Below, in pieces: positions 16,630 through 24,660 of a DNA stretch of 47,631 nucleotides. Location: contig JANWVM010000017.1 in assembly GCA_025056115.1 (NCBI GenBank), positions 1-47,631 of the forward strand, given 5' to 3'. Below the pieces are notes generated by a model. It was not told where the DNA came from and made no database searches. It was given only the letters and a program-made list of their open reading frames with translations. How positions within the stretch are numbered: position 1 is the first letter of the stretch; every line of letters starts with the position of its first letter. The translations under genes and the position numbers were made by a program. Origin of the DNA: Gloeomargarita sp. SKYG116. GTDB taxonomy: Bacteria > Cyanobacteriota > Cyanobacteriia > Gloeomargaritales > Gloeomargaritaceae.

Positions 16630-18111
16630 ATGCAAGCAGGAGAAAAACTAGCCGGGCGCTATGTCGTCGTGAAAACCTTGGGTTCAGGCGGATTTGGCAC
16701 GACCTACTTGGCCCGCGATACCCAGCGACCAGGACAACCCGCCTGTGTCGTTAAACACCTCAAACCCGACAGCCAGGATGAATTTGTGGTCACCACTGCC
16801 CGCCGGTTGTTCAATAGCGAAGCCGAGATTTTGGAAAAATTGGGCAAGCACGACCAAATCCCCTCTCTGCTGGCCTATTTCGAGCAAGATGGCGAGTTCT
16901 ACCTGGTGCAGGAGTTTATCGAGGGTCATCCCCTGAGTCAGGAAATGCAAAAGGGCGTGCCTTGGCCCCAGGAAAAAGTGGTGCGGCTGCTGGCTGATGT
17001 CCTGACCACCCTCGATTTTGTCCACCGCAACGGCGTCATCCACCGGGACATCAAACCGGATAATTTAATCCGCCGTAAATCCGATGGCAAGCTGGTGCTG
17101 ATTGACTTTGGCGCCGTCAAACAAATCCGCGACCCCCAGGCGGCAGCCCAACAACGGACAGGGGCCACGGTCGCCATTGGCACAGTCGGGTATGCCCCCG
17201 CTGAACAGGCCCAAGGGAAACCCCAATTCGCCAGCGATATTTACAGCCTGGGAATTGTGGCCATTTGCGCGCTCACCGGCAAGCAACCCGACCAACTGGA
17301 GAGTGACCCCCAAACTGGCGAACTGGTCTGGCGACCAGGGGTGCAGGTGAGTCATGCCCTGGGAACCGTCCTTGACCGCATGGTACGCTACCACTACAGC
17401 AAACGCTACGCCAACGCCGGGGAAGTGCTGGCCGCCTTGCGCAGTTTTCATCTGTTGGACACCCCGCCGCCCCCAACCCGTGTCTCTACTGTCACAGCGG
17501 CGGCACCAGCACCCACAACCATCCGTCGTCCCTCGCCGCCAACCCAGGTGACGCCACCGCCCATCTTCCATAGCGTGGTTTGGAAATACGGAGCCATCAC
17601 GGCGGTCGCACTAATCGTGATTGGCCTTCTGAGTATTCCGTTCCAGGCATTGGTCAGCCAGCGCATCCGGCGCGTCGAACCCAGCCCAGCCCCCACGACA
17701 CCCGTCGCCACTCCCAATCCTGAGGCTCAACCCATTGCCCGCACGATGGAAATTGACTTGCCACCCAACAGCACCTTTCAGACAGAACGAGTCCTCCAGA
17801 CAGCAGAAACCCACCTCTACACCTTCAAGGCGAACCCCAACCCCGGCAGCGCTCCCTTGGAACTGGTGTTGGCTTTAACCGCTAGCGATCCTCTGCTCAC
17901 AGCCCATCTCATCTACCCCAACCAGCAAGCGCAAGAAAATATCCGCGAAGGTACCTATAAGCTATCCCTGCCAGGCGTGTACGGGATCAAAATTGCCGGT
18001 GGCCGAGGCTCCTATCAACTCCAACTGCGTCTGGTGGCGCCGACTCCTGAACCCAGTCCCACACCTGAAGCAGAAGAAGAACCAACCAATCCCGTACTAC
18101 GCGGGCGCTGA
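16630..18111 (+). CDS. Membrane-anchored Ser/Thr protein kinase
   Basis: A 493-residue eukaryotic-type protein kinase. The ATG at 16630 is preceded by GGGGAGGG at good spacing and beats the upstream GTG at 16606. The kinase domain (about residues 10-275) has the glycine loop GSGGFGTTY, the catalytic loop HRDIKPDN, the DFG metal motif (IDFGAVKQI) and an APE-like APAEQ segment, so it should be active. A Pro/Thr-rich linker follows, then one transmembrane helix (about 320-340) and an extracytoplasmic domain of about 150 residues with a beta-rich pre-peptidase-like look, ending in a Pro/Glu-rich tail. The topology fits an envelope sensor kinase of the cyanobacterial Spk type. ftrV follows 49 nt downstream. 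Confidence 0.9.
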   Translation: MQAGEKLAGRYVVVKTLGSGGFGTTYLARDTQRPGQPACVVKHLKPDSQDEFVVTTARRLFNSEAEILEKLGKHDQIPSLLAYFEQDGEFYLVQEFIEGHPLSQEMQKGVPWPQEKVVRLLADVLTTLDFVHRNGVIHRDIKPDNLIRRKSDGKLVLIDFGAVKQIRDPQAAAQQRTGATVAIGTVGYAPAEQAQGKPQFASDIYSLGIVAICALTGKQPDQLESDPQTGELVWRPGVQVSHALGTVLDRMVRYHYSKRYANAGEVLAALRSFHLLDTPPPPTRVSTVTAAAPAPTTIRRPSPPTQVTPPPIFHSVVWKYGAITAVALIVIGLLSIPFQALVSQRIRRVEPSPAPTTPVATPNPEAQPIARTMEIDLPPNSTFQTERVLQTAETHLYTFKANPNPGSAPLELVLALTASDPLLTAHLIYPNQQAQENIREGTYKLSLPGVYGIKIAGGRGSYQLQLRLVAPTPEPSPTPEAEEEPTNPVLRGR

Positions 18112-18160
18112 AGGGGGGCATTTCGTGTCAGGATCAACACAGCAACCCTCTAAAACCATC

Positions 18161-18418
18161 ATGAGTCAGGAGTCTCCCTTTCAAGTCGGTCAAACGGTGC
18201 GGGTCAAAGCTCCCGTCGTGGTGTACCATCATCCCCAGTACAAGGGCAAACCCTATAATCTCCAGGGGCAAGTTGGCACAGTGGTGGAAGTGATCAAAAC
18301 CTGGCAAGGTCGTCCCCTGACAGCCAACCTGCCGATTGTGGTGCAATTTGACCCTAAATTCAAGGCGCACCTCCAAGTGGAAGAATTGGAACCAGTCCCA
18401 GCCGATGGAGCGGACTAG
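18161..18418 (+). CDS. ftrV: Ferredoxin-thioredoxin reductase, variable subunit
   Basis: An 85-residue protein matching the variable (alpha) subunit of ferredoxin-thioredoxin reductase. This subunit forms an SH3-like barrel that stabilises the catalytic iron-sulfur subunit, which passes electrons from photosynthetic ferredoxin to thioredoxin. Family marks are VRVKAPVVVYHHPQYKGKP, then a WQGRPLTANLPIVVQF stretch and FKAHLQVEELE near the end. The start is the ATG at 18161; the longer frame reaching back into the kinase gene reads out of frame through that gene and is not credible. The catalytic subunit gene is not in the window, which is common. Confidence 0.9.
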   Translation: MSQESPFQVGQTVRVKAPVVVYHHPQYKGKPYNLQGQVGTVVEVIKTWQGRPLTANLPIVVQFDPKFKAHLQVEELEPVPADGAD

Positions 18419-18475
18419 CGACGCAAACAAAGGGCGGCCATTGCCCAGCCATAGCGACATACTCCCGCAACGGTG

Positions 18476-19540
18476 ATGACAAAGCGCTGGGTAAGTTTGG
18501 ATGTCTTCCGGGGCATGACCATGGCGGCCATGGTTCTCGTCAATAACCCCGGTGACTGGAACTACGTCTTGCCACCCCTCCGGCACGCCGCCTGGCATGG
18601 GTGTACGCCTACCGATTGCATTTTTCCCTTTTTCTTATTCATCATGGGGGTTGCTATCCCGTTGACCCGCCGGTTAACCCCTCAGCGCATCCTGCGGCGC
18701 ACTGGCATTTTGATAGGGTTGGGATTACTACTAAACGGCTTTCCCACCTACGACTGGTCACGGCTACGCCTGTTAGGTGTCCTGCAACGGATTGGCCTGT
18801 GTTACCTAGGCGCCACGGTGGTGTACCAATGGACCCCGACCTGGCAACGTCGCGCCATTATGGTTAGCCTGTTGGTGGGTCATGCGCTGTTATTGACAGC
18901 CGTACCTGTACCTGGCGGTGGCATTGACCCGCTCACACCAACCGGAAATTGGGGCGCGTGGCTTGACCGCCAGATTTTTAGCCCACAGCATCTCTACCCC
19001 TTGGCTCCCTTTTTTGGTCAGGGCGACCCCGAAAGCCTGCTGGGGACGTTGCCGGCGCTGGTCACAGTGTTGTTAGGGCTGGAAGCCGGTCTCTGGCTGC
19101 AACGGGGCGGCTCCACGTCGAGCCTCGCGCTGGGGGGATTGAGCTTGCTGGTGCTGGGTTATGGCTGGGGGACGGTGTTGCCCTGGAACAAACCCCTGTG
19201 GACTGGTTCCTACGTGTTGTGGACGGGGGGGTGGGCCTGCCTCATCCTAGCTGGGTTATACGCCTGGGTCGAGGAACGCGGGCGACAGGGCTGGTGTTGG
19301 CCATGGGTCGTTTTGGGACGCAATGCCCTCGTGTTGTTTGTTGGAGCCGGTCTGCTAGGGCGGAGCCTGCGTTTTTATCGGGTCGGCGAAACGCCTCTGG
19401 TCACCTGGCTGTTTGAACAGGCTTTCTTGCCCTGGCTAGGGCCATGGTGGGGGTCGCTCGGGTTTGCCCTGGCGATGGTCGCGTTATGGTGGGTCGCCCT
19501 CTACGGCCTCGACCGCTGGGGCATCTGGCTGCGAGTCTAG
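18476..19540 (+). CDS. HGSNAT-like acyltransferase-family membrane protein
   Basis: A 354-residue polytopic protein of the DUF1624/DUF5009 group (COG4299), related to the human lysosomal heparan-alpha-glucosaminide N-acetyltransferase. It opens with the conserved LDVFRGMTMAAMVLVN-like helix, then TDCIFPFFLFIMGVAIPL, and has about ten hydrophobic helices. Such proteins are thought to move acyl groups across a membrane onto a sugar, but no bacterial substrate is established here. The ATG directly follows a GTG in the same frame. It points the same way as ftrV (57-nt gap) and abuts the convergent methyltransferase gene with no gap between stop codons. Confidence 0.85.
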   Translation: MTKRWVSLDVFRGMTMAAMVLVNNPGDWNYVLPPLRHAAWHGCTPTDCIFPFFLFIMGVAIPLTRRLTPQRILRRTGILIGLGLLLNGFPTYDWSRLRLLGVLQRIGLCYLGATVVYQWTPTWQRRAIMVSLLVGHALLLTAVPVPGGGIDPLTPTGNWGAWLDRQIFSPQHLYPLAPFFGQGDPESLLGTLPALVTVLLGLEAGLWLQRGGSTSSLALGGLSLLVLGYGWGTVLPWNKPLWTGSYVLWTGGWACLILAGLYAWVEERGRQGWCWPWVVLGRNALVLFVGAGLLGRSLRFYRVGETPLVTWLFEQAFLPWLGPWWGSLGFALAMVALWWVALYGLDRWGIWLRV

Positions 19541-20182
19541 TCACTCCTTGACTTCCTTGCGCAAATGGGGCGGCAGCTTGCTCGGTTCCGGCACAATCCA
19601 CAGGTAAATCGTCCGCCCATCAACTTGCTGCACCTTATCCGGCTGCCATTCCCCCATATCAAAGGCGTGGGAGACAATTCGCGTTCCCGGTCGCAACCGT
19701 AACAACTTGGGACGCAGGCGTAAATTGACGCTCGGCAGCAAGTACATCGTAATTACAGTATATTTGCTCAAATCTGCGTCGAACAAGTTTTGCTGGATAA
19801 TTTCGGCCCGGTCAGCGATACCAGCAGCTTCGATATTGCGGCGACTTTCGGCCACCAAGGCAGGGTCAATCTCGATGCCGACTGCTTTTTTTACCCCATG
19901 ATTTTTAACAGCGCTGATGACAATGCGTCCATCGCCGCTCCCCAAATCCACCAGCACGTCCTCACTATTGACATTTGCCAGTTTGAGCATGGCATCCACG
20001 ACCGGTTGGGGCGTGGGGACGTAGGGAACGTCTTTAGCGACAAACTCAGTGACCTCGGATGGGGCTACTTCCGCTGGAGCCGGTGGGTCGGGCAAGGCCC
20101 GCAACGGCAGAACCACCCAGGGAACCATAGCCGCCACCCCCAGACCAATACCGGTCAGCCAAAGCATAGATGTACGCACCAT
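19541..20182 (-). CDS. Membrane-anchored SAM-dependent methyltransferase
   Basis: A 213-residue class I methyltransferase. The ATG at 20182 has GGAGGT at proper spacing, so the long in-frame extension to 20353, which overlaps the permease gene, is rejected. The N-terminus is a hydrophobic segment (about residues 5-28) followed by a Pro-rich stretch, consistent with a membrane anchor or uncleaved signal. The SAM-binding motif I is VDLGSGDGRI, with an acidic GIEIDP motif II, then a QQNLFDADL segment. Proteins with this layout (VPTPQPVVDAML before motif I) are common in cyanobacteria, but the methyl acceptor is unknown. It lies 61 nt behind the permease gene on the same strand. Confidence 0.85.
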   Translation of the reverse strand: MVRTSMLWLTGIGLGVAAMVPWVVLPLRALPDPPAPAEVAPSEVTEFVAKDVPYVPTPQPVVDAMLKLANVNSEDVLVDLGSGDGRIVISAVKNHGVKKAVGIEIDPALVAESRRNIEAAGIADRAEIIQQNLFDADLSKYTVITMYLLPSVNLRLRPKLLRLRPGTRIVSHAFDMGEWQPDKVQQVDGRTIYLWIVPEPSKLPPHLRKEVKE

Positions 20183-20243
20183 CGGATACCACCTCCACAC
20201 AAACGTCGTTGACCACATTACGCATGAACCGGGCAGAGAGGAT

Positions 20244-21587
20244 TTAGGTCGATTTGGGCAGGAAACTGAACGGCAAGCCCACCGCCAGCACCCCCACCCC
20301 CACCAGCGCGCCAATGCCGGTGTAGGCCAGACTGGCGTAGAGCAGGTAGCCACAGGTGGCGCAAAACAGCAGCGGTGTCAGGGGATAGCCCGGCACTCGA
20401 AACGGTCGCACCCGGTCTGGTTCCCGCCATCGCAAACCGATGAGCGCTACGCCCGTCAACAGCATGAACAGCCAGAACACCGGCGCCGTGTAATCCACCA
20501 TCGTGGCAAACCCCTTGCGGGTCACCGTCCCCAAGCCTACCAAAGCGAGACATACCACCCCTTGGAAAGCTAATGCAGCGACGGGCGAATCCCAGCGTTG
20601 GTTCCAGACGCCCAATCCCCGGAACAAGGAAAAATCCTGGCCCAGCGCGTAATTGGTGCGGGCGCCAGTGATCATGGTTCCTTGGATGGCTCCCAGCGCC
20701 GACAGGGCAATTAACCCGCTTGTCAAGGCCACCCCTGCCGGTCCAAACGTCTGGCGCATCAGTTCCGCTGCCACCGCTTGCGACGCCGCCATCCCGTTGA
20801 GACCCAACCCCCGCAGGTAGGCCCAATTCACCAGCAGGTATAACACTGTCACTAGGCCGATACCCCCTAGCAACACCCGTGGCATCGTTCGACGCACATG
20901 CCGCAACTCCGCTGAAATGTAGGCCGCCTCATTCCACCCACCGTAGGTAAACAAGACGAAAATCAAGGCCAGTCCCAGGTTAAACGTGGTCGTTGACGGT
21001 GTTGACTCAGACATGACACCCACAGCCCGCCAACCAGCCACCACCACCAGCAACAACCCTAGCACCTTGGCCCCACTCAACCCCGCCTGTAGCCATTTGG
21101 CCGGTTTCACTCCCAACCAGTTACAGCCGGTCAACAGGAGCACTACCGCCGCTGCATACCACGACGCGCTATAGTCCCCCAACCGCCACAACTGGCTGCA
21201 ATAGTCGCCAAAGACAAAGGCTAGGAGCGCAATCGAACCCGACTGGATAACTGTCATGCGCGCCCAGCCAAACAAAAAGGCCAGCCGTGAGCCAAACATG
21301 CGGTCGAGATAGTGATAGACGCCGCCAGGATGGGGATAGGCCGCGCCCAACTCCGCAAAACACAACCCACCCACCAACGATAGAAAACCACCCAACAACC
21401 ACACTCCCAGCATCTGCCAGCCGCTGGTCAGATTGGCTGCGACCCACACCGGCGTTTCAAAGATACCCACACCGACAACAATGCCGACAATCAGCGCAAT
21501 GCCATCCCAGGTCGTCAATTGGGGCCGCAGCGGGGTCGGTGCATTCATTCCCACCGCAGGACGAGTCGGGCTATCCGGTAGGGTCAT
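20244..21587 (-). CDS. Amino-acid permease, APC superfamily
   Basis: A 447-residue secondary transporter with about twelve transmembrane helices. The first helix carries the unwound substrate-binding motif GIVVGVGIFETP typical of APC-type amino-acid/polyamine/organocation permeases. Other family marks are GGLCFAELGAAYPHPGG in helix 2-3 and YGGWNEAAY around helix 6. The resemblance is to the LAT/cationic amino-acid branch. The substrate cannot be read from sequence. The N-terminal ~25 residues are a polar, Pro-rich extension; an internal start at residue 14 is possible. The upstream 80 nt hold no obvious regulatory element. Confidence 0.9.
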   Translation of the reverse strand: MTLPDSPTRPAVGMNAPTPLRPQLTTWDGIALIVGIVVGVGIFETPVWVAANLTSGWQMLGVWLLGGFLSLVGGLCFAELGAAYPHPGGVYHYLDRMFGSRLAFLFGWARMTVIQSGSIALLAFVFGDYCSQLWRLGDYSASWYAAAVVLLLTGCNWLGVKPAKWLQAGLSGAKVLGLLLVVVAGWRAVGVMSESTPSTTTFNLGLALIFVLFTYGGWNEAAYISAELRHVRRTMPRVLLGGIGLVTVLYLLVNWAYLRGLGLNGMAASQAVAAELMRQTFGPAGVALTSGLIALSALGAIQGTMITGARTNYALGQDFSLFRGLGVWNQRWDSPVAALAFQGVVCLALVGLGTVTRKGFATMVDYTAPVFWLFMLLTGVALIGLRWREPDRVRPFRVPGYPLTPLLFCATCGYLLYASLAYTGIGALVGVGVLAVGLPFSFLPKST

Positions 21588-21667
21588 GATTTAGTAACAA
21601 AAACGACACAAAAGCTATCCGCTACGATAAGCGAGCCACCGTCTATTTGACAAGGCGCAATCCGTCT

Positions 21668-22039
21668 CTAGAACCGGTCAGGATCGAGATTTTGCTCAAA
21701 ATGTTCCCGTTTCAGGTAAATCGGAATAAACCGGTGGAGCGCAACCGTCTCCAACAGCACGAGAATTTGGGGTTGCGGCGCGACTAGAAACACCTGGCCC
21801 CCCAGCGCCTGTACTTGTTTACTGCAACTGACCAGCGCCCCCAGGCCCCTGCTGTCCATGAAATCCACCGCGCTGAGGTTAATCCCAACAACCTTGCTCT
21901 GGCCGCCCAGGCAATCCAAACACTGTTTCTTAAACGTTTCCGCCGTTGAGGTATCCAGACGGGTCAAGGGAATGTCTATTGGTTGCGGCGGCTGGCCGAA
22001 TGATTCTCGGACCATCGGCGTAAATAAGATGCGCTCCAT
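21668..22039 (-). CDS. STAS-domain protein (anti-sigma-factor antagonist-like)
   Basis: A 123-residue protein consisting of one STAS domain (about residues 20-115). The conserved phosphorylation-site segment is present as VDFMDSRGLGALV, with the serine that SpoIIAA-like antagonists use in partner switching, so it could be regulated by an HPK/RsbW-type kinase. No such kinase or phosphatase gene is adjacent. The cupin gene lies 21 nt upstream on the same strand and may share a transcript. Confidence 0.88.
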   Translation of the reverse strand: MERILFTPMVRESFGQPPQPIDIPLTRLDTSTAETFKKQCLDCLGGQSKVVGINLSAVDFMDSRGLGALVSCSKQVQALGGQVFLVAPQPQILVLLETVALHRFIPIYLKREHFEQNLDPDRF

Positions 22040-22060
22040 ATGCTCCTTGGGACTAGCGCT

Positions 22061-22354
22061 CTAGTCAAAACGATAGTGCTTGCGAACGGGTTGGGTAATT
22101 TTCCACGTACATTGCAGACCTTTGGGAAAAACCACCAAATCACCGGCGCGCACAGTTACCGGTTCCCCATTCACCGGCGTTACCGTCACCTCTCCCGCCA
22201 GGAAATAACAGGTTTCTTGGGTTGTGTACGTCCATGGGAACTCTGACACTTCTTTTTCCCAAATCGGCCAGTTTTTAACGCCCAGCGCCTCCTGTTCAGC
22301 CGTGGCAATTTGACGTTTAATTTGAATCCCCTCTTTTGTCGTCAGACCTTCCAT
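22061..22354 (-). CDS. Small cupin-domain protein (EutQ/DUF861-like)
   Basis: A 97-residue single-domain cupin. The pattern TYTTQETCYFLAGEVTVTP and AGDLVVFPKGLQCTW gives the two cupin motifs, with a Glu and a Cys where many cupins have His ligands, as is usual in the DUF861 type. The reaction is unknown. The ATG at 22354 is the likely start, but the in-frame GTG at 22369 lies next to a GGAGGAGG sequence and could be used instead. The longer frame to 22459 lacks family-like sequence. The GT61 gene ends about 117 nt upstream. Confidence 0.8.
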   Translation of the reverse strand: MEGLTTKEGIQIKRQIATAEQEALGVKNWPIWEKEVSEFPWTYTTQETCYFLAGEVTVTPVNGEPVTVRAGDLVVFPKGLQCTWKITQPVRKHYRFD

Positions 22355-22471
22355 TACCCTTATTCTCACCTCCTCCCCGCGCTTGACACGTTTGACGTTT
22401 GAAAATACGTTAACACAAGACCAGGGGAGCAAGCCTGCCGCTTCAACAAAATTCAACATTCGCGAGGTTCA

Positions 22472-23632
22472 TCAACTCTCAAAGTGGTCAACGACTTGGG
22501 CAAATGCTCGTGTGTCAATCCAAATGTCAGCATCGTAACTGCCGTTTTGACTAGTTGGGTACCAGTAGTAGTAATCCAAACCCACCTGATTGGCCAATAT
22601 CCAGTAACAATCGCGCCGAGGTACATCGGGAAAAATCTCCAGAACTCGCCCACCCGGTTCACACCAGGCGATATTCGTTAAACCGGCCCCGTGCAAGCCG
22701 ATAACATATTTTGCATTTCGGAATAAACTAATTTGCTCCGAGAAACTTAGATCTTCCAAGCAGTAAGCTGTATATCCGCGGCGAGTCAAATAGTCTAAAA
22801 CTTGGTCTTCATTAGCAATTTTTCGCCTTTTGGCTTTTCTACGACTAATGTAAATTTTCTTATTACTAGACACATCGAGATTTTGCCGCGGCAAAAAGGA
22901 ACTCCTTAAGAAATCTAAAATCCACCTCGGCTTTTCTCGAATATAGTTTGGTAGAACTACCAAAGGACATTTCAAGGAGTGACTGAACTTGGTATACATA
23001 ATTTGCTCTTTGCTGATGCCTAAAATATCTAGAGTTATCTGTAGTTGCGGTAGGGGCTTATCAACCAGAAAGTAGTCAATCTTAGGCCAGATTGCTTCTT
23101 TCTGCATTAAATAGAATTTTGGCAAGATATCAAACAGCCAATGCCAATAGTTTATGCCACCACCGCCATCCGTCATGACTGCGATGGTGTGGTCTACTGC
23201 CCGAGTGGTTGGAAATTTAAGGTGCAAGGCTTCATTTTCTGCAACTGGTAGCCCACACTGGCGGGAGCTGTCATGAATGACGCGACCATCATGCGCGACA
23301 ACACTGCCCATAGAACGATACGCTCTCAGAATGGTGCCCTCTGGTACGGTCAGCCAGTAGGTCTCAGGTATCTGCCGATGTGCTCGCTGGGAAAAGCAGG
23401 GGTGAATGTCGGTGTGAATGGTGTGCGGTAGCCTGTAAGTAACTTCATAACCTGGATAACAAACATGGTATTCTAAACCCGGTAATTGCCCGCAATAGTT
23501 TTGATAGTATTCCCAACTGGAAGCCCAATACCCTTTCGCTGGTATGGTTCCTAAAATAGGAGTTGTCCACTTCAACCAGCGGCGATGTATCTTTTCAAAA
23601 AGTTCGTATTTGCTGCCTACTGCTGTTGTCAT
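22472..23632 (-). CDS. Glycosyltransferase family 61 protein (DUF563)
   Basis: A 386-residue GT61-family enzyme. Signatures in the C-terminal half are IYISRRKAKRRKI, a VIGLHGAGLTN segment and an EIFPD motif, all typical of this family, which adds sugars to polysaccharides or glycans. An earlier DGGGGINYWHWLFDILPK segment also fits. No signal peptide is seen, so the protein is probably cytosolic or peripheral. The start is taken at the ATG 10 nt after the egtD stop; the in-frame extension to 23686 would overlap egtD. The gene is noticeably AT-richer than its neighbours, suggesting more recent acquisition. Acceptor unknown. Confidence 0.88.
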   Translation of the reverse strand: MTTAVGSKYELFEKIHRRWLKWTTPILGTIPAKGYWASSWEYYQNYCGQLPGLEYHVCYPGYEVTYRLPHTIHTDIHPCFSQRAHRQIPETYWLTVPEGTILRAYRSMGSVVAHDGRVIHDSSRQCGLPVAENEALHLKFPTTRAVDHTIAVMTDGGGGINYWHWLFDILPKFYLMQKEAIWPKIDYFLVDKPLPQLQITLDILGISKEQIMYTKFSHSLKCPLVVLPNYIREKPRWILDFLRSSFLPRQNLDVSSNKKIYISRRKAKRRKIANEDQVLDYLTRRGYTAYCLEDLSFSEQISLFRNAKYVIGLHGAGLTNIAWCEPGGRVLEIFPDVPRRDCYWILANQVGLDYYYWYPTSQNGSYDADIWIDTRAFAQVVDHFES

Positions 23633-23642
23633 TTGTGCGTCA

Positions 23643-24650
23643 CTATACCCGTTTACATAGCAATAAAGCAAACCACTTTTGCTCATCCTGCCAGACCCGT
23701 TGCACTGGTAAACCGTGGCAGTCGAGTTGTTTGGCCATTAAAGTGACATCAAACTTGCGGGAAATTTCCGTGCGAATTGTTTCCTGGGCCCTCAAGTCCA
23801 CCTCTAAACCTAAATCCAGTAACTGGATGACTTGATACTCTAAACTAACCAGGTGCATTTCAATCTGGTGCAGTTCCTCATTATAAAACGCCCAGTGGGT
23901 AAAACGGTCTAGGCTAAAGTTGCCCCTGAAGCAATGATTGAGATGGCGCAGAATGTTGAGGTTGAAGGCGGCTGTGACTCCTTGACTATCATTATAGGCT
24001 GCTGTCAAGACGTGAATGTCCTTTTGCAAATCAACTCCTAGTAAAAAGTGATCACCTGGGCTAAGGCTGAGATAGATTTGGCGCAGGAATTGGCCCTCTT
24101 CTTGGGGAGATAAGTTACCAATGGTACTGCCTAAGAAGATGAGTAAACGTGCTCGCGCTGAAGGAGGTAAGTGCTCTAACGCGGTTTCATAAACACCTGC
24201 TAGGGCATGGATAAATAGGCAAGGATAGTCGGCCAAGAGATGGAGCGCTGTGGTTTGTAACATTGTGGTACTGACGTCAATGGGGATATAAGTGCAATCT
24301 CCCTGTAATTGGCTGTAGGCATCCAGAAGCAGGCGAGTTTTGCGGGAGCTGCCACTGCCTAACTCCACGAGGTCGCACGGGCCAGTCAGCGCAGCAATTT
24401 CTGGAGCCGCAGACGCTAAGATTTTCTGTTCGGTGCGGGTAGGATAATACTCCGGTAAATTGCAAATTTGTTCAAACAATTCCGAACCCCGTTGGTCATA
24501 GAAGTAGTAGCTGGGTAGGGTTTTGGGACGGCGCGTTAAGCCCTGAATGACATCGGCTCCCCGTTGACCCGTGGGTATCGGGACCAGGTCGCAACGGTAG
24601 CGATGGCGCAAGTCGTATTCCATGGGTTCCCCCCTGACCACCGTTAGCAT
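23643..24650 (-). CDS. egtD: L-histidine N-alpha-methyltransferase (ergothioneine pathway)
   Basis: This 335-residue protein trimethylates histidine to hercynine, the first step of ergothioneine synthesis. Family signatures are YYFYDQRGSELFEQIC-NLPEYYPTRTE (split here for length), the SAM-binding LVELGSGSSRKTR, IPIDVSTTML, and FLGSTIGNLSPQE. The in-frame ATG at 24623 is preceded by AGGGGGG and is an alternative start giving 326 residues. The gene lies 10 nt from cruA upstream and 10 nt from the GT61 gene downstream, so all three are probably one transcript. The usual partner egtB (hercynine sulfoxide synthase) is not adjacent. DUF2260-type histidine methyltransferases outside this pathway remain an alternative. 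Confidence 0.9.
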   Translation of the reverse strand: MLTVVRGEPMEYDLRHRYRCDLVPIPTGQRGADVIQGLTRRPKTLPSYYFYDQRGSELFEQICNLPEYYPTRTEQKILASAAPEIAALTGPCDLVELGSGSSRKTRLLLDAYSQLQGDCTYIPIDVSTTMLQTTALHLLADYPCLFIHALAGVYETALEHLPPSARARLLIFLGSTIGNLSPQEEGQFLRQIYLSLSPGDHFLLGVDLQKDIHVLTAAYNDSQGVTAAFNLNILRHLNHCFRGNFSLDRFTHWAFYNEELHQIEMHLVSLEYQVIQLLDLGLEVDLRAQETIRTEISRKFDVTLMAKQLDCHGLPVQRVWQDEQKWFALLLCKRV

Positions 24651-24660
24651 GATACGCGGG

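Noticed and set aside
17993-18160. N-terminal extension of ftrV into the kinase gene
   Set aside because: It runs through kinase codons in another frame. The ATG at 18161 starts the known family sequence.
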